DNA of 64,000 nt, taken from contig NZ_JQEC01000057.1 of assembly GCF_000764185.1 (NCBI RefSeq), positions 223,501-287,500 of the forward strand. The letters run 5' to 3'. Source of the DNA: Colwellia psychrerythraea (lineage in GTDB: Bacteria > Pseudomonadota > Gammaproteobacteria > Enterobacterales > Alteromonadaceae). Of the stretch, positions 1 through 7,606 are shown in pieces (within the stretch, counting starts at the first letter, position 1; every line of letters starts with the position of its first letter). A program made the position numbers and the translations under genes. The notes beneath the pieces were generated by a model. It ran no database searches. It had not been told where the DNA came from and saw nothing but the letters and a program-made list of their open reading frames with translations.

Positions 1-1371
1 ATTGATTGTTCCATCATTGTTTACTGAGATACTTTCACCACTACAAGATTGACCATCAATAGATAATTCCCCTTTAAGTACATTACAGTATGTGCCAGCA
101 GCCATATTGGTGCTTAATGTTGTTGTTAGGGAAGAGTCTTCTTTGTTAATAGCTACATAACCGGAGCTACCACGGCCAAAGGCTATTTGGTTATTACCAT
201 TATCCCACCAATTGGTCGTACTCCAGTTATCTGCGGTATTATTTCTAAAATCGACAGCACCTGAAATGTAAGACCATCTGTGCTCACACTGCCACTTGTC
301 GCCAAAGCATTCTAAGTTGCCATTATTATGAACAAATACACTAGGTGCCCCTTTATCAGTATCACCGTGGTAGTCATAACTAGACATTACCTTTGGGTAA
401 CCATAAGGATAAGCTAACATAAATACATTGGCTAAATCGTATAAACGGCCGTCTGCAAACGTTATTACATTGCCACCACCACCGTGGCCACGTTGGTTAT
501 CATGGTTATCAACAAAAACAACGGCAGAGCTACTAGCCATAAAACCCCAGCTTTCACCAAAGGTACTTAACCAAGCTAATTTGCCATTTTTGAAGGTATT
601 ACCGAGTTGGGTGGTATATTTGAACTCAGTCACTAAACCTGCACTGGTATATTCTGCTGCACTGATGGCCTCGCCACCTTGGTCTATTACTTCTTGAAAG
701 ACTAACGGGCTAGCATTGACCTTAGCCAATACACCTTGAATGTCACTGACTGACATATGTTTTGAGGCGTCAAATCGAAAACCAGCAACACCTATGTTAG
801 TTAAGTCGTTTAAATAAGCTGCTAGCGTTTCCTGTACATAAGCTGATCCGGTATTTAAATCAGCTAATCCAACTAATTCACAGTTCTGTACTTGCCAGCG
901 ATTACTATAATCATTGATTGCACAGCTAGTATGGAAGTCTTGTGGGCTAAACATTGGATAATTTTTATTGCCATAGTTACTGCCTGCAGTACCTACACCA
1001 CTGCCATTTGCCATATGGTTAATAATGGCATCAACGTAAATGTCTACCCCTACGGCCTTACATCGATTAACCATATCGATGAACTGGCCTCGATCACCAC
1101 CGCGACTTTGTAGCTGATAACTTACTGGTTGATAGCGTGTCCACCATTGTGAGCCTTGGATATGTTCATTGGGTGGTGATACTTGTACTGCCGCATAGCC
1201 CTTAGGGCCAAGGTAATCTTCACATTCTTTAGCGACGTCTTGCCAATTCCATTCAAATAAATGTACAAAGGTCGTTGGCTGAGGGGCAGCTTGTACTGGC
1301 GCTATAGTTAAAAGTGGTAAAGCAATTGCTAAGCCGGTAGTAATCAAATTTTTAGTTATTTTATAGCTCAT
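1..1371 (-). CDS. Secreted alpha-amylase (GH13), C-terminus cut off by window edge
   Basis: The minus-strand frame is open from the ATG at 1371 to base 1, so at least 457 residues are present and the C-terminus lies outside the window. The N-terminus is a signal peptide ending near PVQA. It is followed by FVHLFEWNW, YAAVQVSPPNEH and WWTRYQPVSYQLQSRGG, then DIYVDAIINHMA, which is the first conserved GH13 region. This layout is that of the chloride-dependent secreted alpha-amylases of marine gammaproteobacteria, which cleave internal alpha-1,4 bonds of starch and glycogen outside the cell. The last visible residues (GTYCNVLKGEL...SCSGESISVNNDGTIN) belong to the C-terminal all-beta domain, so probably only a short tail is missing. 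No other maltose genes are visible here. The family assignment is by motif recognition. Confidence 0.93.
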   Translation of the reverse strand, partial: MSYKITKNLITTGLAIALPLLTIAPVQAAPQPTTFVHLFEWNWQDVAKECEDYLGPKGYAAVQVSPPNEHIQGSQWWTRYQPVSYQLQSRGGDRGQFIDMVNRCKAVGVDIYVDAIINHMANGSGVGTAGSNYGNKNYPMFSPQDFHTSCAINDYSNRWQVQNCELVGLADLNTGSAYVQETLAAYLNDLTNIGVAGFRFDASKHMSVSDIQGVLAKVNASPLVFQEVIDQGGEAISAAEYTSAGLVTEFKYTTQLGNTFKNGKLAWLSTFGESWGFMASSSAVVFVDNHDNQRGHGGGGNVITFADGRLYDLANVFMLAYPYGYPKVMSSYDYHGDTDKGAPSVFVHNNGNLECFGDKWQCEHRWSYISGAVDFRNNTADNWSTTNWWDNGNNQIAFGRGSSGYVAINKEDSSLTTTLSTNMAAGTYCNVLKGELSIDGQSCSGESISVNNDGTIN

Positions 1372-1806
1372 TTTAGGTCCTATTTATAATTATTATTAAG
1401 CTTGTTGATAAATCCATTTTCTTAATTTTAGTGCCGTTGCATATTTGCTTAAAAATCAGACGATGTCATCGTTATCTATATTGAATACGTATGCAATAAA
1501 TCTGTTTTTTATTGCGTATTTATTTGGTGGCGTTTTGAGGTATTAAATGTTAATTTAATATCTGTATGTTTTTAATGGTTTTTTTATTGTTGATAGTTAA
1601 TGAATATGGAAGGAAGCTTAATAAGTAGGACAGAGTCAGAGGTGTTTATTAGTTTTACTTAGCGATAGATCTGATCACCAAATGCCATGAATGCCCTTTC
1701 TATTTTATATATTTTAATAGGCTGATTTAATGAGGGAATTTGTGTGAATAGCGCAGACTTTGCCCTCATGTTCAAGCCTATTGCTCTGCATACATTTGTT
1801 AGAAGT
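1372..1806. other. Intergenic region, amylase promoter side
   Basis: AT-rich stretch of 435 bp between two minus-strand genes. Apart from the LacI-type palindrome at 1481-1496 and its second half-site, I see no gene and no clear terminator for the upstream binding-protein gene. Confidence 0.6.
1481..1496. promoter_or_regulatory. LacI-family operator candidate upstream of the amylase
   Basis: TTGAATACGTATGCAA is a 16-bp palindrome with one mismatched pair and a central CG, the usual shape of LacI-family operators. It lies 110 bp upstream of the amylase start. A second half-site (TTGCGTAT) follows about 20 bp away, so the two can also pair as a stem. A maltose-type LacI repressor is the natural guess, but no regulator gene is in the window. 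Confidence 0.45.
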
Positions 1807-2700
1807 CTATTTCTTGCTTGTGGGCACACCCACTTGAAATGTTTCTTGGTAAGCGCGATTGAAGTTGGCTATATCATTTTTATCTAAATAACGAGTGTGT
1901 GCCTGGTAAAAATCAGCACTGTGATACAGTTTTTGTAATGCAGCATTAATATCCTTAATAACATGTTTTCCAACAGCACTTTTACTGCAGGCGACATAAC
2001 CGACGATATAACTTGGTGAACCTACTATTTCTAATGATTCAAGTGATATGTTTGCAGCAGTCTCTTTTAATACTCTATGCACATTAACAGGGTATTCAAT
2101 GGTGTAATCTATGCGATCTTTTATTAACATTTTGACTAGCGATGTAGTCGATTCAGTCCCACTTCTTACCACTAAATTATGCTTTTCCAGTGCTGCTATT
2201 TGAGCATCTAAGAATATACCAAAAGATCGGCCGTCATTAACTCCCAAAGTGTAAGTTGATTTACCCGTAAATAATGCTGCTAATGATTTTAAACGCTTGT
2301 TTTCATCAAGGGCATTTTTGGGCAATATAGAAGACTTCATGTTTTTTTTATAATACAGCTTTAAACTTAAATAAATATTAAGCGGTAAACTGTAAATATT
2401 ATCTTTTAGTCGTTCAGGGGTCTTTATTCTGTTAGGTGCGCAACTATTTGGAAGTTTTTTTAATAATCTGGCAATGCTCTGGCTTTGAATATATTCAGTG
2501 CTAAATTGGTATTGAGGCAGGGACTTCATCAATAACTGAGAAGTATCAGCTAATGTTGATATATGAACATTAGTGTCTTGAACTCGCTGTGCTGAGTCCA
2601 AGACACTGTCGTTGAACCAATGTATTGTACTTTGTGCATGGCTGTCAATACACAGGCAACATGCAGAGATAATGGTGAGAGGTATTGCTAATTTCTTCAT
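1807..2700 (-). CDS. Periplasmic solute-binding-like protein
   Basis: 297 residues with a clear signal peptide (MKKLAIPLTIISACCLCIDSHA-Q). The body resembles the group of short periplasmic proteins related to family-3 amino-acid-binding proteins that lack a transporter. It has a lobe-1 region, a variable middle, then YTLGVNDGRSFG and a YTIEYP segment typical of the second lobe, and a C-terminal helix region. No ABC permease or ATPase is adjacent, so it probably serves as an orphan binding or sensing protein in the periplasm, not as part of a transporter. The ligand cannot be predicted. It is transcribed alone toward the amylase gene, with 435 bp between them. Confidence 0.65.
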   Translation of the reverse strand: MKKLAIPLTIISACCLCIDSHAQSTIHWFNDSVLDSAQRVQDTNVHISTLADTSQLLMKSLPQYQFSTEYIQSQSIARLLKKLPNSCAPNRIKTPERLKDNIYSLPLNIYLSLKLYYKKNMKSSILPKNALDENKRLKSLAALFTGKSTYTLGVNDGRSFGIFLDAQIAALEKHNLVVRSGTESTTSLVKMLIKDRIDYTIEYPVNVHRVLKETAANISLESLEIVGSPSYIVGYVACSKSAVGKHVIKDINAALQKLYHSADFYQAHTRYLDKNDIANFNRAYQETFQVGVPTSKK

Positions 2701-3125
2701 TGAAATGTTTACCTGTTAACTTTTACGAATAGTCCTTATTAAAAAGAATTATACACGTAATAACATAAGCCGTTAAACGTGCCGTGCGCAGTTACCTATA
2801 TTAAAAACGTGTATTTAATTTCCCCCTAAACCTTTTGAAAACTTAATTGCTTTCATTTTCACTGTGCCGATAAACTGAATTCTAGCTTAACAATAGTCGG
2901 CATAACCAGCCATTGACAATCATTGCCAGTAATAAGCTGAACTTTGCTTTATCAGCCAAATGCAATGCACTTTCACTTGACAGTACACAAAAATAATATC
3001 TGTTAATGCATCGGTTAAATTGCTGTATTGCTAGGCATAATCTTTGTTGATAAATGTTAACTAAAGTTTTTATGAAAATTTTAACTAATTATTACGTTTT
3101 AACACTATACATCCTTTAAAAAGAG
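2701..3125. other. Intergenic region between divergent genes
   Basis: This region separates the divergently transcribed binding-protein gene and aroF. It is AT-rich and must hold both promoters. I see no gene, no leader peptide rich in aromatic residues, and no tRNA. Confidence 0.6.
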
Positions 3126-3143
3126 TGTAATTATAACGGTACA
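3126..3143 (+). promoter_or_regulatory. TyrR box candidate upstream of aroF
   Basis: TGTAATTATAACGGTACA fits the TyrR operator pattern TGTAAA-N6-TTTACA: 5 of 6 bases in the left half, 4 of 6 in the right, with TGTA...TACA ends and the correct 18-bp length. It lies 176 bp upstream of the aroF start. In enterobacteria TyrR represses aroF-tyrA, so the position makes sense. The match alone is moderate. Confidence 0.45.
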
Positions 3144-3318
3144 AATCGCGTATTTAAATCTTTACGATTTCTTGTTTTTGTTTTTGGTTGAGCTGAAACC
3201 CTTATTTTAAGCTGTTCTCCTGCCTTTAATTTCACATGTTTAATCTGTTTATTTAGCTAGCGTAAACACACTTTAGAGCTCCACATTGTGGAAAAAGAAA
3301 CAAATAAAGGATAAAACC

Positions 3319-4413
3319 ATGTCAACAGCCAAGCAATTATCAGCAGTACCAACTAGCTCGAATGACATTCATGTGAATGCAGAACATGTATTAATCACCC
3401 CTGAAGCAATACGTGCTGAATTACCACTTTCTGAAAAAGGTCGTGAATTTGTCCAGCAATCACGTAAAACTATTTCAGATATTATTCACAAACGTGATCC
3501 GCGTTTGTTAGTTATTTCAGGCCCTTGCTCTGTGCATGATGTTGAAGCGGCAAAAGATTACGCTCGTCAGCTAAAAGCATTGCACAATAAACATAAAGGT
3601 TCGTTATTTGTGGTTATGCGTGTTTACTTTGAAAAGCCGCGTACTACCGTGGGTTGGAAAGGTTTAATAAACGACCCTCATATGGATGGCACGTTTGATG
3701 TGGAAACAGGTTTGAGAAAAGCTCGTGAACTTATTCTTTACTTAACAGAGCTAGGTTTACCATTAGCAACTGAAGCGCTTGACCCTATTAGCCCACAATA
3801 CCTTGCTGAAGTCTTTAGTTGGTCTGCGATTGGTGCGCGTACTACCGAATCTCAAACTCATCGTGAAATGGCCAGTGGTTTATCTATGCCAATTGGTTTT
3901 AAAAACGGTACCAACGGTAGTTTAGGTGTGGCAGTAAATGCATTACAATCGGCCGCTTCACCACATCACTTTATGGGGATAAATCGTCAAGGGCAGGTTG
4001 CCTTGATTCAAACACGTGGCAACCCAGATGGTCATGTAATTTTACGTGGAGGCGCTGCGCCTAACTATGATGCACAAAGCATCGCTGAGTGTGAACAAGT
4101 TTTAACTAAACAAGGCCTTGATGCTGGTATTATTGTTGATTGTAGCCATGGTAACTCGAACAAAGATTACACTCGTCAACCATTGGTTGCTCAAGATGTT
4201 ATTGAGCAAATTTGTGCGGGTAATAAATCGATTATTGGTATAATGTTAGAAAGTAATATCAATGCGGGAAATCAAAGTAGCGATTTAGCGAAAGAAGATT
4301 TAGCTTACGGTGTATCAGTTACCGACGCTTGTATCGATTTTGCCGAAACAGAGCAGCTATTAGCCGATGCTGATGCTCAACTTTCGGGATGTTTAAGCTC
4401 ACGCATTGCTTAA
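3319..4413 (+). CDS. aroF: 3-deoxy-D-arabino-heptulosonate 7-phosphate (DAHP) synthase, class I
   Basis: Catalyses condensation of phosphoenolpyruvate with erythrose 4-phosphate to DAHP, the first step of the shikimate pathway, in the cytosol. The 364-residue protein shows the family motifs in order: VISGPCSVHD, MRVYFEKPRTTVGWKGLINDP, ARTTESQTHREMASGL, PIGFKNGTNG, ILRGG, and VDCSHGNSNKDYTRQ near the metal site. I chose the ATG at 3319 because AAAGG lies just upstream; an in-frame start at 3286 would add 11 residues with no ribosome site. Length is close to E. coli AroF/G/H. The tyrA gene follows in the same direction, as in the enterobacterial aroF-tyrA unit, which suggests the tyrosine-sensitive isozyme, but a terminator-like hairpin sits between them. 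Confidence 0.95.
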   Translation: MSTAKQLSAVPTSSNDIHVNAEHVLITPEAIRAELPLSEKGREFVQQSRKTISDIIHKRDPRLLVISGPCSVHDVEAAKDYARQLKALHNKHKGSLFVVMRVYFEKPRTTVGWKGLINDPHMDGTFDVETGLRKARELILYLTELGLPLATEALDPISPQYLAEVFSWSAIGARTTESQTHREMASGLSMPIGFKNGTNGSLGVAVNALQSAASPHHFMGINRQGQVALIQTRGNPDGHVILRGGAAPNYDAQSIAECEQVLTKQGLDAGIIVDCSHGNSNKDYTRQPLVAQDVIEQICAGNKSIIGIMLESNINAGNQSSDLAKEDLAYGVSVTDACIDFAETEQLLADADAQLSGCLSSRIA

Positions 4414-4448
4414 CTATTTTCTGCCTATAATATGTAGGTAAACTATTT

Positions 4449-4476
4449 AAACGCGGCTAATGTCGCGTTTTCTATT
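4449..4476 (+). terminator. Intrinsic terminator after aroF
   Basis: Seven-base stem AAACGCG / CGCGTTT with an 8-nt loop, running into TTTTCTATTTT. It lies about 35 nt after the aroF stop, so tyrA is either separately promoted or reached by read-through. Just downstream is a tandem ATGCATTAAA repeat (4507-4528). Confidence 0.7.
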
Positions 4477-4582
4477 TTAAAAGCTTGAGCAATAATATTA
4501 TAAAAAATGCATTAAAAGATGCATTAAATAGTGTGTTTTAGATAATCAGATAAAGATAAGCAGTTCTATATAAGAGATAGCA

Positions 4583-5728
4583 ATGACCAATTCAGATCCT
4601 GACTTTGATAAAAAGTTAACCAGTTTACGTGATGAAATTGATGAGATTGACAGTGATTTAGTCAAACTCTTACAAAGGCGATTAAGCGTTACCAGTAAAG
4701 TAGGACAATTAAAAAGTAGTGTAGGTAAACCTATTTACGATGGCAAACGTGAAGCGAGTTTGTTTGCTAAAAGACGTTTGCAAGCAAGTGACGCCGGTTT
4801 ATCTCCTGATCTAATTGAAGATGTTTTACGCCGCTTAATGCGTGATTCGTATGTTAGCCAAGATGCCAGTGGTTATCGCTGTGTGAACCCCGAGTGTAAA
4901 AAGGTTGTTGTAGTTGGCGGTAAAGGCCAGTTAGGCGCTGTTTTTGTTGATTTATTTAAACGCTCAGATTACCAAGTCGATATTATTGAACAGAACGATT
5001 GGCCACATAGTGAAGCTATTTTAGCTGATGCGAGTGTAGTCATTGTTGCTGTGCCAATTCGACTCACCTCTATGGTTATTCATCACCTTAATAACTTACC
5101 AAAAGAGTGCATTCTTGCTGATTTAACCAGTATCAAAGAGTCGCCTTTATTTGAAATGAAAAAGGCGCATGCAGGTCCCGTTGTTGGTTTACATCCAATG
5201 TTTGGCCCAGATGTAACCGGGTTAATTAAACAAACTATAATTAGCTGTGAAGGTCGATTTCCTGAACAATATCAATGGTTACTTGAGCAGTTTACAGTGT
5301 GGGGTGCTAAAATTTATCCGGTTGAAGCCCATGAACATGATGAAGCCATGTCGATGGTGCAAGTAATGCGTCATTTCTCGACTATTGCTTACGGGTATCA
5401 TTTGATGAGTGAAGGTGCAGATATTGAAAAATTGGTGGCAATGAGCTCACCTATTTATCGATTAGAGTTGGTTATGGTAGGCCGATTATTTGCTCAAGAC
5501 CCCACCCTATATGCCGATATTATTTTTGCTAACAAAGAGAACGTTAGCATGATGAAACGGTTTGCCTACCGATTTTTAGAACTACTTGAAGATGTCAGCC
5601 TTGATGATAAAGATGCCTTTGTTGATGTCTTTAACCTTGTTTCTGACTGGTTTGGTGATTATGCCGGTGACTTCCTTGAAGAAAGTAAGTCTATGTTATT
5701 AAAGGCTAATGAGCTGAAAAAGCATTAA
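4583..5728 (+). CDS. tyrA: Bifunctional chorismate mutase / prephenate dehydrogenase (T-protein)
   Basis: Converts chorismate to prephenate and then oxidises it with NAD+ to 4-hydroxyphenylpyruvate on the way to tyrosine. The 381-residue length is typical of the fused TyrA of enteric and marine gammaproteobacteria. Residues 1-95 form the AroQ-type chorismate mutase helices (LRDEIDEIDSDLVKLLQRR). The NAD-binding motif GGKGQLG is at residues 112-118. The dehydrogenase domain includes VGLHPMFGPD, with the catalytic-region histidine, and the QVMRHF helix. The gene follows the DAHP synthase gene by 170 bp. A strong bidirectional hairpin ends the unit. Confidence 0.96.
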   Translation: MTNSDPDFDKKLTSLRDEIDEIDSDLVKLLQRRLSVTSKVGQLKSSVGKPIYDGKREASLFAKRRLQASDAGLSPDLIEDVLRRLMRDSYVSQDASGYRCVNPECKKVVVVGGKGQLGAVFVDLFKRSDYQVDIIEQNDWPHSEAILADASVVIVAVPIRLTSMVIHHLNNLPKECILADLTSIKESPLFEMKKAHAGPVVGLHPMFGPDVTGLIKQTIISCEGRFPEQYQWLLEQFTVWGAKIYPVEAHEHDEAMSMVQVMRHFSTIAYGYHLMSEGADIEKLVAMSSPIYRLELVMVGRLFAQDPTLYADIIFANKENVSMMKRFAYRFLELLEDVSLDDKDAFVDVFNLVSDWFGDYAGDFLEESKSMLLKANELKKH

Positions 5729-5766
5729 GTCCACGTACCTTAAAGACGGCTCGAACTGAAAACTTA

Positions 5767-5824
5767 ATTTCACGCTAGTACTCATGCTTATAAAAGTACT
5801 CGCGTGAAATGCACCTCTTTTTTT
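5767..5824. terminator. Long terminator hairpin between tyrA and the LysR gene
   Basis: ATTTCACGC and AGTACT (5767-5782) pair with AGTACT and GCGTGAAAT (5795-5810) across a 12-nt loop, with one mismatch in a 16-bp stem, followed by a run of seven T. The genes converge here, so it may serve tyrA mainly and the LysR gene less. Confidence 0.75.
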
Positions 5825-5837
5825 ACGAATCCAATCT

Positions 5838-6737
5838 TTAGTTTAAGGCTGAATTTTCTTGCAGTTGTTTGGCGAGTAAATCAATAAAACTTCTCACTTT
5901 AGCTGAGGAGAACTTATCTTCTCTATGTACTATATTAATGGGTTTAGCGGGATGCTCAAATGTTTCTAAGACAACTTTTAGTTGGTTATCCTTAAGCTCA
6001 TCGGCAACTTGATATGAAATAACCCGCGTAATACCTAAACCCTGTTTTGCGGCATTAATTGCCGCTTGATTTGTAGTCACGATTAATCTAGGTTTTATTT
6101 TCACCGTTTGGCTTTGTTTGTTAACCAAGAATTGCCAATCAGGATTAAGGCTACCTGTATTGGCGGCGATAAGAGTATGTTGTGCTAGTTGCTGACAATC
6201 TTGAGGAATACCATGTTTGTTTAAGTATTCCGGCGAAGCAACCAAGACTAACCTAACATTACCAACTTTTTTAGCGCGCATGCTTGAGTCAACTAATTCA
6301 CCAATACGAATGCCAACGTCATATCCCTCTTCGAGTAAATTAACCACTCTATCTAAGAATACGGCATTTACTTGTGTCTGCGGATATCGAGTTAAATAGT
6401 CGGTGATGGCTGGTAATACAAACTGCTGGCCAAAAAGCACTGGCGCAGTGACACTCAGTTTTCCTTGCGGTGTTGAATTAATGCCTAATGCAGCTTCGTT
6501 GGCAATGCTTACGTCTTGCAGAATCCTTTTGGCATCCTCTAAATAACGTGTGCCAGCTTCAGTCATCCGAACATAGCGAGTGGTTCTATTGAGCAGTTTA
6601 ACTTTTAGCTTGTCTTCTAAATGCACAATAGCTCGAGTAACCGTGGGCGCCGACATATTAAGACGCCTACTGGCGGCAGAAAATCCTTGTTCTTCAGCAA
6701 CGGCAATATAGACCTTCATTAAATGAAATAGATCCAT
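5838..6737 (-). CDS. LysR-family transcriptional regulator
   Basis: 299 residues with an N-terminal winged helix-turn-helix (residues 1-60: FSAASRRLNMSAPTVTRAIVHLEDKLKVKLLNR) and a LysR substrate-binding domain to the C-terminus. The tyrosine-rich TRYVRMTEAGTRYLEDAKRIL linker is typical of the CrgA/AaeR-like branch. The gene is divergent from the AhpD-like and reductase genes, and LysR proteins usually control the divergent unit, so an activator or repressor role for that operon, perhaps in electrophile or oxidative stress, is the likely job. An inverted repeat TTTCA-N5-TGAAA lies just upstream of its start. Confidence 0.93.
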   Translation of the reverse strand: MDLFHLMKVYIAVAEEQGFSAASRRLNMSAPTVTRAIVHLEDKLKVKLLNRTTRYVRMTEAGTRYLEDAKRILQDVSIANEAALGINSTPQGKLSVTAPVLFGQQFVLPAITDYLTRYPQTQVNAVFLDRVVNLLEEGYDVGIRIGELVDSSMRAKKVGNVRLVLVASPEYLNKHGIPQDCQQLAQHTLIAANTGSLNPDWQFLVNKQSQTVKIKPRLIVTTNQAAINAAKQGLGITRVISYQVADELKDNQLKVVLETFEHPAKPINIVHREDKFSSAKVRSFIDLLAKQLQENSALN

Positions 6738-6758
6738 TGTATTTTTACCTACTCATTG

Positions 6759-6773
6759 TTTCATAAATTGAAA
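6759..6773. promoter_or_regulatory. LysR-type operator candidate
   Basis: TTTCATAAATTGAAA is a perfect inverted repeat (TTTCA-N5-TGAAA) that contains the T-N11-A pattern bound by LysR proteins. It lies 22 bp upstream of the LysR start, inside the divergent promoter region. Confidence 0.5.
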
Positions 6774-6921
6774 TAATTAATTGTAAATCATGCCTATTCT
6801 TAATTAAACCGTTTTGTTTCACAATAACTTCATCGCTGGTTAACAGCATTAACCTTTAGTTGAGTAAATAACACAACTAGCGAAAAATTTATTTACACAA
6901 ACATAAAAGTAAGGAATAAAA

Positions 6922-7464
6922 ATGAGCCGTATTAATTTAGTAACCCCTGAGCAAGCAAACCCAGAGCAAGCAGAGCTTTATAGCGCGATAACAAGCCAAC
7001 TTGGCATGGTGCCAAATTTTTTAAAAGTTTTTGCTAATTCACCTGCAGCTTTAAAAGCATTTTTAGGTTTGCATACTATCGCGAACGAAGGAGAGTTAAC
7101 TGCTAAAACTAAAGAACGTATTGCTTTAGGCTTAGCTGAGAAAAATGCCTGTGAATATTGCGTTTCTGCCCATACTGCAATTGGCAAAGGTGTCGGTCTA
7201 ACCGCAGATGAAATGACTGCAAATAGAGCTGGTGGTAGTCAAGATGCACAAGCGGCAGTCGCGGTTAAATTTGCTCGCTCGTTAGCTGAGCACAACGGCG
7301 AAGTAACAACGGCTGAGTTACTAGAGATTCGTAATGCTGGTTATTCAGATGCGGAGATTGTTGAAATTATTACTCATGTTGGCATGAGTATAATGACTAA
7401 TATTTTGGGTAAAGCGAGTCGTGTTGCTATCGATTTCCCTAAAGTGGCATTGCAACCAGCATAA
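6922..7464 (+). CDS. Carboxymuconolactone decarboxylase / AhpD-like protein
   Basis: 180-residue all-helical protein. The motif CEYCVSAHTAIG carries the C-x-x-C pair and the following histidine that form the redox site of AhpD-type peroxidase-associated proteins. The FLKVFANSPAALKAFLGL start and the GMSIMTNILGKASRVAIDFP end are typical of the uncharacterised peroxidase-related branch. It lacks nothing needed for thiol redox chemistry, but the true electron donor and substrate are unknown. It starts at an ATG with AAGGA upstream and is first in a unit with the fusion reductase 140 bp downstream. The divergent LysR gene probably controls it. Confidence 0.85.
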   Translation: MSRINLVTPEQANPEQAELYSAITSQLGMVPNFLKVFANSPAALKAFLGLHTIANEGELTAKTKERIALGLAEKNACEYCVSAHTAIGKGVGLTADEMTANRAGGSQDAQAAVAVKFARSLAEHNGEVTTAELLEIRNAGYSDAEIVEIITHVGMSIMTNILGKASRVAIDFPKVALQPA

Positions 7465-7474
7465 AGTCTTAAGC

Positions 7475-7505
7475 AGTCCAAATGAATAGGCCGTTGATTT
7501 GGACT
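7475..7505 (+). terminator. Hairpin between AhpD-like gene and reductase gene
   Basis: AGTCCAAAT / ATTTGGACT, a perfect 9-bp stem with a 13-nt loop, followed only by CGTTT. It could be a weak terminator or an mRNA-processing structure that sets different levels for the two genes. Confidence 0.4.
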
Positions 7506-7606
7506 CGTTTAGCAATTGTTTGCATCATACGTTAAACAAGTTATTAGAAAATAAAATTAGCAGAAAAGACATTAGTGAAGTCTAGAGATCTTTTAGGAGT
7601 CAAACA

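Noticed and set aside
428..1113. Plus-strand frames in the first kilobase
   Set aside because: They are antisense to the well-supported amylase coding sequence.
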